A stretch of 64,000 nucleotides of DNA from Corynebacterium sp. HMSC29G08 (lineage in GTDB: Bacteria > Actinomycetota > Actinomycetes > Mycobacteriales > Mycobacteriaceae): assembly GCF_001806875.1 (NCBI RefSeq), contig NZ_KV786211.1:217643-281642 (forward strand), given 5' to 3'. The position numbers were made by a program, and so were the translations under genes. Shown piece by piece: positions 18,358 to 27,517 of this stretch; the first letter of the stretch is position 1; the number at the start of each line of letters is the position of its first letter. The notes under the pieces are model-generated. The model was not told the origin of the DNA and made no database searches. It saw only the letters and a program-made list of their open reading frames with translations.

Positions 18358-19298
18358 CGTCCATGAATCCAGTCCAGCAGCGTCGTGAGCGCGTAGTACG
18401 CCAGTTGAATTTGCTTGCGTATGTGGGCAAACACCCGGACTCCACCGTGATGGAGATGGCGCGTGATTTGGGCTCGGACCCTGGTGAGATCCGAGATGAT
18501 CTCAACGCGCTGCTGCTTTCAGGCGTGGGCATGCACGGCGGACAGATGATTGATCTGAATCATGATTGGTTTTCGGTCAACGTGATTGATAGCCAGGGCT
18601 TGGACAAGCCGCTGCGGTTGACTCCGACTGAGGCGAACGCGTTGTTGCTCTTGCTGGAGTCCTTGGAAACCATGCCGGGGATTGTGGACGCTGACGCGGT
18701 AAAATCTGCCGCCGCCAAGATTCGGGCAGTGGCACACGGCGCTGGGGTTGATGATGCGCAGATGGACTCCGAGGTCGCGCCAGCTGCGACGATCCGCCAG
18801 GCGATTGCGGAAGAAAAACAGCTTGAGTTGTCCTATTACTCGGCAACATCCAACGCAACGTCAACGCGCATGGTTTCGCCAATTGACACATTCCACAAGG
18901 ACGGGCAAACCTACCTGCGTGCCTGGGATCAAGGTGAGCTACGCATGTTTCGCTTTGATCGCGTCAGGAGCATTGTGCTTAGCGACGCCCCGTCGACCCC
19001 ACCAAACGCCCCAACCCCAGCCCTGGATCCTACTGATCCTTTCAGCATGGGCCGTGCCAAGCGCGCGCAGCTTTTGATCCGCCGCGACGCCACGTGGCTG
19101 GCAGACGATTGGGATATCGATATCAATCTTTCCGACGATGACCCAGAGTGGGTTCCCGCGCAGATGCGCTACGGTAACGGCGATTGGCTCGTTCGCTTCT
19201 GCTTGGGGCAGGCTGGCAGGGTGCGTTTGCAGGCGCCAGAGGAACTCGCCGGGGAAGTTGTTCGCCGCGCGGAGCGTGCGATGAGCGTGTTACGATAA
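18354..19298 (+). CDS. pafC: PafC, WYL-domain transcriptional regulator
   Basis: This is a 314-residue partner of PafB, overlapping it by four bases (ATGA). It has an N-terminal winged-helix region (QRRERVVRQLNLLAYVGKHPDSTVMEMARDLG) and a WYL domain (ELSYYSATSNATSTRMVSPID; LRAWDQGELRMFRFDRV). It is expected to act with PafB on DNA-damage promoters. Confidence 0.88.
   Translation: MTSMNPVQQRRERVVRQLNLLAYVGKHPDSTVMEMARDLGSDPGEIRDDLNALLLSGVGMHGGQMIDLNHDWFSVNVIDSQGLDKPLRLTPTEANALLLLLESLETMPGIVDADAVKSAAAKIRAVAHGAGVDDAQMDSEVAPAATIRQAIAEEKQLELSYYSATSNATSTRMVSPIDTFHKDGQTYLRAWDQGELRMFRFDRVRSIVLSDAPSTPPNAPTPALDPTDPFSMGRAKRAQLLIRRDATWLADDWDIDINLSDDDPEWVPAQMRYGNGDWLVRFCLGQAGRVRLQAPEELAGEVVRRAERAMSVLR
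19291..19296 (+). promoter_or_regulatory. -10 box for leaderless tatA transcript
   Basis: TACGAT lies 7 bases before the tatA ATG and overlaps the pafC stop codon. Confidence 0.55.
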
Positions 19299-19303
19299 CG
19301 CAC

Positions 19304-19621
19304 ATGCCTAATCTCGGTGCTCCGGAAATTCTGATTATTCTTGCCATCGTGCTGCTGCTGTTTGGCGCAAATAAGTTGCCTGACCTGGCTCGTTCGATGG
19401 GTCGCTCGGCGCGTATTTTTAAGTCTGAGGTCAAGGAAATGCGTCGTGAAGACGCGGAGGGGCAGCCAGAGCAGCCTGCGTCCACCGCACCGCAGGGTGA
19501 GCTGACCGCAGGGCCAGCCGCTGCGGCCAACACCGCCAACCCGGTAAACTCGGAGACCGCCAGCGCATCCCAGGGCGATGACTTCTGGGATCGTCCTGAA
19601 AACCAGCCGACGCAGCGCTAG
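19304..19621 (+). CDS. tatA: TatA, twin-arginine translocase subunit
   Basis: The 105-residue protein has one N-terminal membrane helix (APEILIILAIVLLLFG), the hinge KLPDLARSMG, an amphipathic helix and an acidic, low-complexity tail. It forms the protein-conducting element of the Tat system. The ATG at 19304 gives the canonical N-terminus; a longer frame inside pafC is not credible. tatC follows after 5 bases. Confidence 0.93.
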   Translation: MPNLGAPEILIILAIVLLLFGANKLPDLARSMGRSARIFKSEVKEMRREDAEGQPEQPASTAPQGELTAGPAAAANTANPVNSETASASQGDDFWDRPENQPTQR

Positions 19622-19626
19622 TTCAG

Positions 19627-20628
19627 ATGGCGTCTCAGGCGTCCTCGACGCCGCGGGCGGCAAAGGCTCGCAGGCGGAAGCGCAAGCGTAACCCCCAGGG
19701 GGAAATGACGCTGGTGGAGCACCTGACGGAGCTTCGTCGGCGCGTTATTGTTTCCTTGGTTGCCATTGTGGTGGGCACAATCATAGGGTTTATTTGGTAC
19801 CAGAGTGCACCCGGTGGCCTGATGCCGTTGGGCGAGATTATTCGCCGCCCATACTGCAATCTGCCGCAGGACTTGCGTGCTGATTTCACTCATGACGGCT
19901 CGTGCCGTCTGTTGGCTACCAGCCCGTTCGAGATGTTCATGCTTCGCTTGAAGGTGGGTGCGTTGGCGGGGTTGGTGTTGGCGTCGCCAATCTGGCTGTT
20001 GCAGATCTGGAACTTCATTACCCCCGGGTTGCACCGCAATGAGCGGCGCTACACGTTTAGCTTTGTCACCCTTGCGGTAACGCTGTTTGTCGCCGGTGCT
20101 GTGCTGGCCTACTTCGTGCTTGACCAAGGCCTATACGTACTCATGACCATGGGCGGGGAAGTCCAAGTTGGCGGTCTTACGGGCCAGAGCTACTACAACT
20201 TTTTGCTTGGGCTTACCGTGGTGTTTGGCGTGAGCTTTGAGCTGCCACTCATTGTGGTGATGCTCAACCTTGCGGGCATGCTGCGCTACGACATGGTTAA
20301 GGAAAAGCGGCGCATCATCATCGTCGGCCTGTTTATTTTCGCGGCGTTTATGACGCCGGGCCAAGACCCGTTCTCCATGGTTGCGCTTGGTACCTCGATG
20401 TCGGTGCTTGTAGAGATCGCGTTTCAGTTCTGCCGCATCCACGACAAGAGGACACATCGCGCACGCCCCGAGTGGATGGGTTTGGATGACGAGGAAGCTT
20501 CAGGGCCGATCGCCGCACCAACCCCGGTCAGCGGCGCAGAGTCCATAGCGGCCGCGTCGATCGAGTCGCCGCAGCCTGTGGCGCCGAGCAGAACAACACC
20601 GAAGGACCCGTTTACCGACGTTCTCTAG
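19627..20628 (+). CDS. tatC: TatC, twin-arginine signal receptor
   Basis: The 333-residue protein has six predicted membrane segments and the family motifs MTLVEHLTELRRRV and SPIWLLQIWNFITPGLHRNERR, which form the twin-arginine binding site with the conserved first-loop Glu. A Pro/Ala-rich cytoplasmic tail of about 60 residues follows the last helix. It is co-transcribed with tatA. Confidence 0.95.
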   Translation: MASQASSTPRAAKARRRKRKRNPQGEMTLVEHLTELRRRVIVSLVAIVVGTIIGFIWYQSAPGGLMPLGEIIRRPYCNLPQDLRADFTHDGSCRLLATSPFEMFMLRLKVGALAGLVLASPIWLLQIWNFITPGLHRNERRYTFSFVTLAVTLFVAGAVLAYFVLDQGLYVLMTMGGEVQVGGLTGQSYYNFLLGLTVVFGVSFELPLIVVMLNLAGMLRYDMVKEKRRIIIVGLFIFAAFMTPGQDPFSMVALGTSMSVLVEIAFQFCRIHDKRTHRARPEWMGLDDEEASGPIAAPTPVSGAESIAAASIESPQPVAPSRTTPKDPFTDVL

Positions 20629-20645
20629 CCCCGCGCCCGAACACG

Positions 20646-20651
20646 TACGCT
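20646..20651 (+). promoter_or_regulatory. -10 box for leaderless helY transcript
   Basis: TACGCT lies 7 bases before the ATG at 20659, with no Shine-Dalgarno sequence in between. Confidence 0.55.
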
Positions 20652-20658
20652 AGTAGCT

Positions 20659-23415
20659 ATGTCTGGGACGTTTTTGGGTGAATTTGTGGCGTCGAAAAGC
20701 TTCAAGCTCGACCCCTTCCAACTTGATGCTTGCCGCGAAGTAGAGGCGGACCGTGGTGTGCTGGTGTGCGCGCCGACGGGCTCCGGCAAAACTGTGGTGG
20801 GCGAGTTTGCCGTGGCACTGGCGCTAAGCCGCGGCACCAAGTGCTTCTACACCACGCCGATTAAGGCGTTGAGCAACCAGAAATACCACGACCTGGTCGC
20901 AGAACATGGCGAAGACGCCGTTGGTCTTCTGACTGGGGACGTCTCCATCAACGGCTCTGCCGAGGTGGTTGTGATGACCACTGAGGTGCTTCGCAACATG
21001 ATTTACGCAGAATCTCCCCAGTTGCACAGACTGAGCCACGTGGTGATGGATGAGATCCATTACCTGGCGGATCTGGACCGCGGCGCGGTGTGGGAGGAGA
21101 TCATCTTGAACTTGGATGATTCAGTGAGTCTGATCGGCTTGTCCGCAACCGTGTCGAATTCGGAGGAGTTCGGCGAATGGCTCAGCACGGTGCGGGGCGA
21201 CACTGCAGTGATTGTCTCTGAGCACCGGCCTGTGCCGCTGAGCCAGTACATGATGGTTGGCCGCAAGGTGTTTCCATTGTTTGAGCCGGAGTCAGATCAG
21301 GTTAGCCGGGAGCTGGAGCGCGCCATTGCGCGCATTGAGGCGGGGGCGGGGGACCAGGGGCGTTCCGACTACGAGCAGGGCAGGGGCTTTCGCTCGCGTG
21401 CCGACGGCCGCCGTTCCGGCCGCGAACGCTCCCAGGACCGGGTGCGCCCAGTTGGCCGTCCGGAGATGGTCCAGGCGTTGCAGGGGCGCGACATGTTGCC
21501 GGCGATTGTCTTCATCTTCTCGCGCGCAGGTTGCGACGGCGCCTTATTCCAGTGCTTACGCTCCCGCAAGGAGTTGACTACCCCGGAGGAGCAGGAGCAG
21601 ATCCGGGCGATTATCGACGCCGGGGTTGCCGACATCCCCGAAGAAGACCTCGAAGTCTTGAACTATCGACAAGTGCGCACCGCTTGGACCCGTGGATTTG
21701 CGGCACACCACGCTGGCATGTTGCCGGCGTTTAAGCACGTTGTGGAGCAACTGTTTGTGCGCGGCCTGGTCAAGGTGGTCTTTGCCACCGAGACGCTTGC
21801 GCTGGGAATTAACATGCCTGCGCGCACCGTGGTGTTGGAAAAGATGGTGAAGTTCAACGGCGAGGCGCACGTGGACTTAACCCCTGGTCAGTACACGCAG
21901 CTGACGGGGCGTGCGGGCCGCCGCGGGATTGACCCCATCGGTAACGCAGTGGTGCAGTGGGCGCCGGCGATGGATCCTCGTGAGGTTGCGGGCCTTGCGT
22001 CCACCCGAACCTATCCGCTGATTTCGCCGTTTACGCCGGGCTATAACATGGCGATCAACATGCTGGGCATGAACGGCTACGAGGACTCCATTCGCCTTAT
22101 TGAGCAGTCGTTTGCCCAGTTCCAGACTGACCGTTCGGTGGTGGGGGAGGTGCGCGAGATCGAGCGCCTCGAGGCGAAGGTGCGAAAGCTGCGGGCGCAG
22201 TTGGATCGCGACGTTGCAACGCTTGCCGGTGCCGAAACCGTGGATGCCGCCGACCAGCTGGTGGAGTACCTAACACTGCGGCGTGAGCTCAGCGACGCTG
22301 AGAAGGAGGCTCGCCGCACTTCCCTGCATGACCGCGAAGTAGAAACCCGCAAGATCCTTGGCCGCCTGCAGGTAGGCGAAGTGGTTGCGATTCCGGGCAA
22401 GAAGATGCCGGAGCTTGCCGCGGTGGTGCAGCCAGCGGGCAGGCAGGATGACCCACGTCCGTGGGTGACTACCCAGCGTGGCTGGTCGGGGCGGATTAGC
22501 ACGGATATGTTCCGCAACCCGCCGATTGTGGTGGGCCGTATCAAGGTGCCTCGCCATATGCAGCAGCAGCCGCGCAAGCACACGCGCAAGGTGGTTGATC
22601 TGCTCAGGCGCAGCAATTTCCATGCCCCGAAGCGGATGAAAGATCAGGCGCGGGTGCGTCCCTCGAAGAAGGTCACCGCGTTGCGAGAGGCAATTCGGCA
22701 ACACCCCGCGCACCATTGGCCGGCACCGCAGCGCGAATTGCTGGCTCGCGTTGGTGAGCAGTTGGTTCGCGAGGAACGCAAGCTTGCCCGCGTCCAGCGT
22801 CAGGTGGATCGTTCCACGGATACGCTTGGCCGCACCTTTGAGCGGATTATCGGCCTGCTTACGGAGCTGGATTATGTGGAGCTGCGCGACGGAGAGCCAC
22901 ACGTAACGCAGGAGGGCGAGCGCCTAGCCAGGATTCACAACGTGTCCGATTTGCTGGTGGCGCAGTGTTTGAAGCGTGGTATTTGGGATGAGTTGGATCC
23001 GGCGGAGTTGGCTGGTGTTGCCTCAATGATGGTCTTTGAGAACCGTAAGACAACCGGTGGGTATCCGGAGGCCGCCACAGATGCGATGGCGGATGCGATG
23101 AATGAGACGATGCGGGTTTACAACGAGTTGTCTGCGGATGAGCAGCGCCACCGCTTGCCGTTGACGCGCTTGCCGGAGGCTGGTTTTGCCTTATCGGTGC
23201 ATCAGTGGACTGCTGGTGCCCCGTTAGGCTACGCCATGGCAGCTGCGGCGGAGTCGGGCGCGGAGTTGTCCGCGGGCGACTTTGTGCGCTGGTGCCGCCA
23301 GGTGATCGATGTGCTGGAGCAGATTCACAACACGGGCTATAGCGATACGATCCGCAAGAACGCCAATCGGGCTATCGATGCTATGCGACGCGGCGTGGTC
23401 GCTATCGGCGCTTAA
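20659..23415 (+). CDS. helY: HelY, Ski2/Mtr4-like superfamily 2 RNA helicase
   Basis: The 918-residue protein has Walker A APTGSGKTV (about residue 41), a DEIHYL box, SATVSN, and motif VI TGRAGRRGID. A C-terminal helical region includes a DSHCT-like domain (IWDELDPAELAGVASMMVFE). An insert rich in Arg, Gly and Asp (about residues 235-265) separates the two helicase lobes. Such proteins remodel RNA. Its end overlaps the convergent protease gene by 14 bases. Confidence 0.92.
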   Translation: MSGTFLGEFVASKSFKLDPFQLDACREVEADRGVLVCAPTGSGKTVVGEFAVALALSRGTKCFYTTPIKALSNQKYHDLVAEHGEDAVGLLTGDVSINGSAEVVVMTTEVLRNMIYAESPQLHRLSHVVMDEIHYLADLDRGAVWEEIILNLDDSVSLIGLSATVSNSEEFGEWLSTVRGDTAVIVSEHRPVPLSQYMMVGRKVFPLFEPESDQVSRELERAIARIEAGAGDQGRSDYEQGRGFRSRADGRRSGRERSQDRVRPVGRPEMVQALQGRDMLPAIVFIFSRAGCDGALFQCLRSRKELTTPEEQEQIRAIIDAGVADIPEEDLEVLNYRQVRTAWTRGFAAHHAGMLPAFKHVVEQLFVRGLVKVVFATETLALGINMPARTVVLEKMVKFNGEAHVDLTPGQYTQLTGRAGRRGIDPIGNAVVQWAPAMDPREVAGLASTRTYPLISPFTPGYNMAINMLGMNGYEDSIRLIEQSFAQFQTDRSVVGEVREIERLEAKVRKLRAQLDRDVATLAGAETVDAADQLVEYLTLRRELSDAEKEARRTSLHDREVETRKILGRLQVGEVVAIPGKKMPELAAVVQPAGRQDDPRPWVTTQRGWSGRISTDMFRNPPIVVGRIKVPRHMQQQPRKHTRKVVDLLRRSNFHAPKRMKDQARVRPSKKVTALREAIRQHPAHHWPAPQRELLARVGEQLVREERKLARVQRQVDRSTDTLGRTFERIIGLLTELDYVELRDGEPHVTQEGERLARIHNVSDLLVAQCLKRGIWDELDPAELAGVASMMVFENRKTTGGYPEAATDAMADAMNETMRVYNELSADEQRHRLPLTRLPEAGFALSVHQWTAGAPLGYAMAAAAESGAELSAGDFVRWCRQVIDVLEQIHNTGYSDTIRKNANRAIDAMRRGVVAIGA

Positions 23416-23977
23416 GAGCTTCAAGCTTGTCGACGACGCGTGGTCTCACTAACGCCGCCGTCGCCAAGCGAAGGTTTATGCCAAACGGGTCTAGGATGAG
23501 GGACTGGACGGCGAAAATGCTGCCGTTAGCGACGATGGGGCCGCCGGAGTCGCCTTTGATCGCGCCGCTGAGCACGAGACCCGCGGGTCTGACGCGGGTG
23601 TAGCCTGCGCGCGAAACCGCTATGGGAAGCGGCGTGAGGTATCTGCCGGCGCGCACGTTTGGTGTGCGTGCGCCGCCGCCAAAGCCGAAGGTAACCGTTT
23701 GAGTCAACGGCGCCGGTGCTCGCCCAATCGTGGGAAATGCTGCTACCTCAACCGGTTGCCTAAGGGTGAGAAGCGCAATGTCAGTGCCGGGGAAGAGATA
23801 GAGCTCCTCGATTCGCCGTCGCTCACTGCTTATCAAACACGTGACGCTGCGAAGTTTGGCCAGCAGCGGAATGAAGAAATGTCCGCAGGTCAACACCACG
23901 TCTGGTGCGACGAGTGTGCCGGTGCAGTAACTGTTGGCACTGTGGAGCCGGACGAGATGGGCGGGGGAAACGGACAC
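23402..23977 (-). CDS. Trypsin-like serine protease without a visible signal peptide
   Basis: The 191-residue chymotrypsin-fold protein has the full catalytic triad context: TCGH (His), PGTDIALLTL (Asp) and GAIKGDSGGPIV (Ser). Two Cys residues flank the His region, but there is no signal peptide or membrane segment, although most bacterial relatives are exported. The GTG at 23977 has a TAGCAT -10 box 6 bases upstream, consistent with a leaderless start. An ATG 8 bases upstream is out of frame. Confidence 0.82.
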   Translation of the reverse strand: MSVSPAHLVRLHSANSYCTGTLVAPDVVLTCGHFFIPLLAKLRSVTCLISSERRRIEELYLFPGTDIALLTLRQPVEVAAFPTIGRAPAPLTQTVTFGFGGGARTPNVRAGRYLTPLPIAVSRAGYTRVRPAGLVLSGAIKGDSGGPIVANGSIFAVQSLILDPFGINLRLATAALVRPRVVDKLEALKRR

Positions 23978-23983
23978 GCGACC

Positions 23984-24001
23984 ATGCTAGCGCCCTACGA
24001 T
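23984..24001. promoter_or_regulatory. Back-to-back -10 boxes of a bidirectional promoter
   Basis: The minus-strand TAGCAT (23989-23984) and plus-strand TACGAT (23996-24001) are separated by 6 bp. The start codons are 6 bases (GTG 23977, minus) and 7 bases (ATG 24009, plus) away, so both transcripts would be leaderless. Confidence 0.6.
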
Positions 24002-24008
24002 TGTGGCC

Positions 24009-25094
24009 ATGACTTTGTTTGCTGAGGAGTTCTACGTAAAACGCCGTCGAACGCTCCAGGAAGAGATAGCGAAATCCGACGCCAATGCCCTCGTTATCGG
24101 CGTTGGTGCGGAGTTGAACGCCTTGACTGGGCATGAGTTTTTCTCGCATGAACGCTTGACGGCGCTGGTGCTTACGGCTGATTCCCAGGTGATTATCGCC
24201 CCGGCAACCGATGCAGCCTCCTTGCCAACGCTTGCGGGCGTGACCGTGAAATCGTGGCGCGACGGCGAAAACCCATATACCGCCATAGCTGAGATTGCAG
24301 GTGGCCTCACAGAGCTTGGCCGTACGCTGACCGCGGATCACGTGTTTGGTCTTCAGGCTGTGCTGGATGAAACCCGGCTGATGTCGCAGCGCTTCGCAGA
24401 CATGTTCATGGTCAAGGATCCGGCAGAGATCGCGGAGCTGGCCAAGGCTGGCGCCGCCATCGACCGGGTGCACGAGCAGGTTCCCGCGCTTCTTGTCGCC
24501 GGGCGGACAGAGGCCGAGGTTGCCGCCGAGCTCGCGCAGCTTATCCGCCGGGAGCATGCCGAGGTTGACTTTGTCATTGTCGGCTCTGGACCCAACGGTG
24601 CAAATCCGCACCACGATTTCTCTGACCGTGTCTTGCAACCAGGCGATCCGGTGGTGGTGGACATCGGTGGCACACTTGACACCGGCTACCATTCCGACAG
24701 CACACGGACTTACGTGGTGCCGGGCGCTGTAGCCTCACCGGAGTTTCAGTGCGCCTACCAGGTGGTGCTCGAAGCGCAGCAGGCAGCTGTCAACGCCGCA
24801 CGCCCGGGGATGACTGCTGGTGAACTAGATGCGGTCGCCCGCGACATCATTACAGCAGCCGACTTTGGAGACGAATTCTCCCACCGCCTCGGCCACGGCA
24901 TTGGCCTGGAGATCCACGAGCAACCCTTCATCATCGCCGGCTCGGACCTAGTCCTTGAGGAAGGTATGGTCTTTTCCATCGAGCCCGGCGTGTACGTCAA
25001 CGGTCAGTTCGGAGTCCGCATCGAAGATATTGTCACGCTGACTGATACAGGCGCACGCCCACTGAACAACGCCTCAAAGGAACTCGAATGCTAA
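24009..25094 (+). CDS. M24-family metallopeptidase (Xaa-Pro aminopeptidase/prolidase-like)
   Basis: The 361-residue protein has a creatinase-like N-terminal domain and a pita-bread catalytic domain. The five metal ligands are visible: Asp in VVVDIGG, Asp in GYHSDSTRTYV, His in HRLGHGIGLEIHE, Glu in FSIEPGVYV and Glu in VRIEDIV. It would cleave N-terminal residues or dipeptides next to proline in the cytoplasm. I prefer ATG 24009 to GTG 24003 because of the -10 spacing. It overlaps the next gene by 7 bases. Confidence 0.9.
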   Translation: MTLFAEEFYVKRRRTLQEEIAKSDANALVIGVGAELNALTGHEFFSHERLTALVLTADSQVIIAPATDAASLPTLAGVTVKSWRDGENPYTAIAEIAGGLTELGRTLTADHVFGLQAVLDETRLMSQRFADMFMVKDPAEIAELAKAGAAIDRVHEQVPALLVAGRTEAEVAAELAQLIRREHAEVDFVIVGSGPNGANPHHDFSDRVLQPGDPVVVDIGGTLDTGYHSDSTRTYVVPGAVASPEFQCAYQVVLEAQQAAVNAARPGMTAGELDAVARDIITAADFGDEFSHRLGHGIGLEIHEQPFIIAGSDLVLEEGMVFSIEPGVYVNGQFGVRIEDIVTLTDTGARPLNNASKELEC

Positions 25095-25813
25095 GTCAGG
25101 GCACGATTTTGCTCCTCGGCGCAACCAGCGATATTGGCGGTGAGATTGCACGGCGCATGTGTAGAGGCCGCGATGTGGTGTGTGCGCTAAGGGATGTGGC
25201 GGTTGGCGTGGGCGTCAAAAAGCAACTGCTCGATGCTGGTGCCAGCAGCGTACGCATGGTGGAGTTTGAGGCAACTGATCTGGATTCGCACCGTGCGCTT
25301 GTTGAATCGGTGGACAACCTCACCACCGCCGTCGTGGCGTTTGGCATCCTGGGCAACCAGGCACTGGCTGAGCACGACGAACAGGAAGCCGTACGCATTG
25401 CCACCGTGGATTACCTCGCCCAGGTCAGCATGCTCACCGTACTGGCAGACGTGATGAAGCACGGCGAAATCTTCGCCTTTTCCTCCATCGCTGGCTGGCG
25501 CGTTCGGCGCGCAAACTACGTCTACGGTTCCACGAAGGCGGGGCTGGATGCGTTCTGCCAAGGCCTGGCGGATCGCTTGCATGGCAGTAAGCTGCACCTG
25601 ATCACCGCGCGGCCGGGGTTTGTCATCGGCAAAATGACTCACGGGATGAAACCCGCGATCATGTCCGTGACCCCGGATGTAGTGGCCGAGGCGGTTGTGG
25701 CCGCCGCAAACCGCGGTCGCAGCCAAACGGTGTGGATTCCAGGCCGGCTGGCGTTGCTGGCCTTCATTATGTGCCTTGTGCCTCGCCCCATCTGGCGCCA
25801 TATGCCAAGGTAA
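25088..25813 (+). CDS. Short-chain dehydrogenase, DprE2-like
   Basis: The 241-residue SDR protein has the cofactor motif GATSDIGGEIA, a SSIAGWRVRRANYVYGSTKAGLDAF segment holding Ser and the YxxxK catalytic pair, and a C-terminal IPRSIFRKLP-like end (VPRPIWRHMPR). The RRANYVYGSTKAGLD stretch and the C-terminus closely resemble DprE2, which makes decaprenylphosphoryl arabinose for the cell wall together with DprE1. No dprE1 is adjacent, so this may be a paralogue with another substrate. AAAGGA precedes the ATG. Confidence 0.78.
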   Translation: MLSQGTILLLGATSDIGGEIARRMCRGRDVVCALRDVAVGVGVKKQLLDAGASSVRMVEFEATDLDSHRALVESVDNLTTAVVAFGILGNQALAEHDEQEAVRIATVDYLAQVSMLTVLADVMKHGEIFAFSSIAGWRVRRANYVYGSTKAGLDAFCQGLADRLHGSKLHLITARPGFVIGKMTHGMKPAIMSVTPDVVAEAVVAAANRGRSQTVWIPGRLALLAFIMCLVPRPIWRHMPR

Positions 25814-25818
25814 AAGGC

Positions 25819-27021
25819 TTGTTTACACCGATCACACGCACAGCGCTGGGGCTGGTGGGAAGCGTGTTTAGGCCTCCGCCACGCACTAACCCGCAATTCA
25901 CTAGAGCAACCTGGCTTGCTGGCGTGAGCCCGGGAGCGCTCTTGACCGCGGAGGCGATCAGACCGGTGGGACTTGGCGGTCGGATGAATCCGGCCGATGC
26001 TTGGCGCATTAGCTACGCAACCAGTGACCGCGAAAGCCGCGTCCTAAGCGCTACTGGGGCAGTGTTTCGCTCACATTCGACGTGGCGGGGTGACGGTGAG
26101 GCGCCCACAGTGGCGTTTGCGCCGTCGACACAAGGGGTGGCGCCGCGTTGTGACCCTTCGTACACCTGCACCGTTGGTTTCGGCACCCGGCGCAAACCGT
26201 TCGATGCGATCGCGGCCTACGAGCAGCCGGCGATCAATCTGCTGTTGGCGTGTGGTGTCAACGTCGTGGTCACGGACTACCCACGTGATCCTGAAGACAA
26301 CGTTCAACTGTACTGCGACCACATCACGTCGGCGCGTGCGTTGGCCGACGCGGTGCGGGCCGCATCCGAGCTTGGGGTAGATACCACCAACCTTGGCCTG
26401 TGGGGGTTTTCCCAGGGTGGAGGCGCGGTAGGTGCCTGGTTAGAGGAGCCGGAGTACACCCCTGGGCTGCAGCCGCTTGGCGCTGTGGTGGGTGCGCCAC
26501 CGGCGGATCTGATTGCCATGCTGGACCATGTTGATGGGGCAATGTCATCGGTAGTCATTTTGTATGCGCTTGCAGCCCTGATGGCTGCTGACGAGGGCAT
26601 TGCTGCCGAAATTACTCCGTTCTTGAGCGCGGAGGGGGTGCGCGCGGTCATGCTCGGCGCGCAGGTGTGTGCGGCAGGCGCGGTGTTACACAGGCCGTGG
26701 ACGCGGACCAGCAAGTGGACGACCACTGGCCAATCCATGGCAGAACTTTTGGCGGAGTTGCCGTTGACTTCTGCTCACCTTGAAGCATCCCGGCTTGGCT
26801 TACGCCGCCCGCCGCGTATCCCGATCCGCTTGTGGGCTTCGCTTTTCGACGACCTCGTGCCCCACCCAACCGTCACCGCCCTTGGCACTGCCTGGGGTGT
26901 GGATGTGCATACGCGACGAATGCCGCGCATCCTGGGGCGTACCGGCATGAACCACTTCGGGCCATATTTTGCGTGGCTCAGCCGGGATGTGCGTTGGCTG
27001 CTTGCACAGCTTGGCGGGTAG
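25819..27021 (+). CDS. Secretory-lipase-type alpha/beta hydrolase
   Basis: The roughly 400-residue protein has the nucleophile elbow GFSQGGGAVGAW, a two-Cys segment (APRCDPSYTCTVGFG) and a late FDDLVPHPT region for the acid residue. This fits the secretory lipase family (LIP). The start is uncertain: TTG 25819 has AAGG 8 bases upstream and follows the SDR stop by 5 bases, while ATG 25732 would overlap the SDR gene by 82 bases. The N-terminus is only weakly hydrophobic, so export is unproven. Confidence 0.75.
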   Translation: MFTPITRTALGLVGSVFRPPPRTNPQFTRATWLAGVSPGALLTAEAIRPVGLGGRMNPADAWRISYATSDRESRVLSATGAVFRSHSTWRGDGEAPTVAFAPSTQGVAPRCDPSYTCTVGFGTRRKPFDAIAAYEQPAINLLLACGVNVVVTDYPRDPEDNVQLYCDHITSARALADAVRAASELGVDTTNLGLWGFSQGGGAVGAWLEEPEYTPGLQPLGAVVGAPPADLIAMLDHVDGAMSSVVILYALAALMAADEGIAAEITPFLSAEGVRAVMLGAQVCAAGAVLHRPWTRTSKWTTTGQSMAELLAELPLTSAHLEASRLGLRRPPRIPIRLWASLFDDLVPHPTVTALGTAWGVDVHTRRMPRILGRTGMNHFGPYFAWLSRDVRWLLAQLGG

Positions 27022-27024
27022 CCT
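27019..27024 (+). promoter_or_regulatory. -10 box for leaderless fxsA-like transcript
   Basis: TAGCCT lies 7 bases before the ATG at 27032 and includes the lipase stop codon. Confidence 0.5.
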
Positions 27025-27031
27025 ATGGCAC

Positions 27032-27517
27032 ATGCCGCTGCTTATGTTTGCGTATTTTGCCGTTGAAATGCTGGCGTTTTGGGGAGTTGCCAAGACAATC
27101 GGGGTGGGTTGGGCGCTTCTTTTAGTTCTAGCGTTGATGGCGTTGGGGGCGTTCGCCGCCAGCTTGTCGCTTCGCGCTGCCTTGGCGCGCGCAGCTCAAG
27201 GGCGCTCATCCGTTGGCCGCTTGGCAGGCGATAGCGCGCTGCTGTTGGCGGGGTGGGCGCTGTGTGTCGTGCCGGGGTTCATGTCCTCGGTTGTGGGGTT
27301 GCTGTTAATTTTGCCGCCTACGCGTGCGCTGATCCGCGGCGTGCTTTCGGCCCGTGTTCGACGCGACATTGAACAAGTGGGCATGCGTGTTTATGAGTCG
27401 GCTCCGATGTCTCGCTATCGCACCAGCTACGGCACGTTCACCCCGGAAAAGGACACCTCCCACGAGGTTATCGACGCCGAGGAGCTGGAAAAGTGGTACC
27501 GGATGGGGGACGACTAG
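27032..27517 (+). CDS. FxsA-family membrane protein
   Basis: The 161-residue protein has about three membrane segments in its first 95 residues and the family sequence DSALLLAGWALCVVPGFMSSVVGLLLILPPTR, followed by a soluble tail. FxsA in E. coli relieves phage T7 exclusion by F plasmids, but the general function is unknown. The ATG at 27032 matches the usual family N-terminus (MPLLMFAYFAVE). lnt begins directly after its stop codon. Confidence 0.88.
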   Translation: MPLLMFAYFAVEMLAFWGVAKTIGVGWALLLVLALMALGAFAASLSLRAALARAAQGRSSVGRLAGDSALLLAGWALCVVPGFMSSVVGLLLILPPTRALIRGVLSARVRRDIEQVGMRVYESAPMSRYRTSYGTFTPEKDTSHEVIDAEELEKWYRMGDD

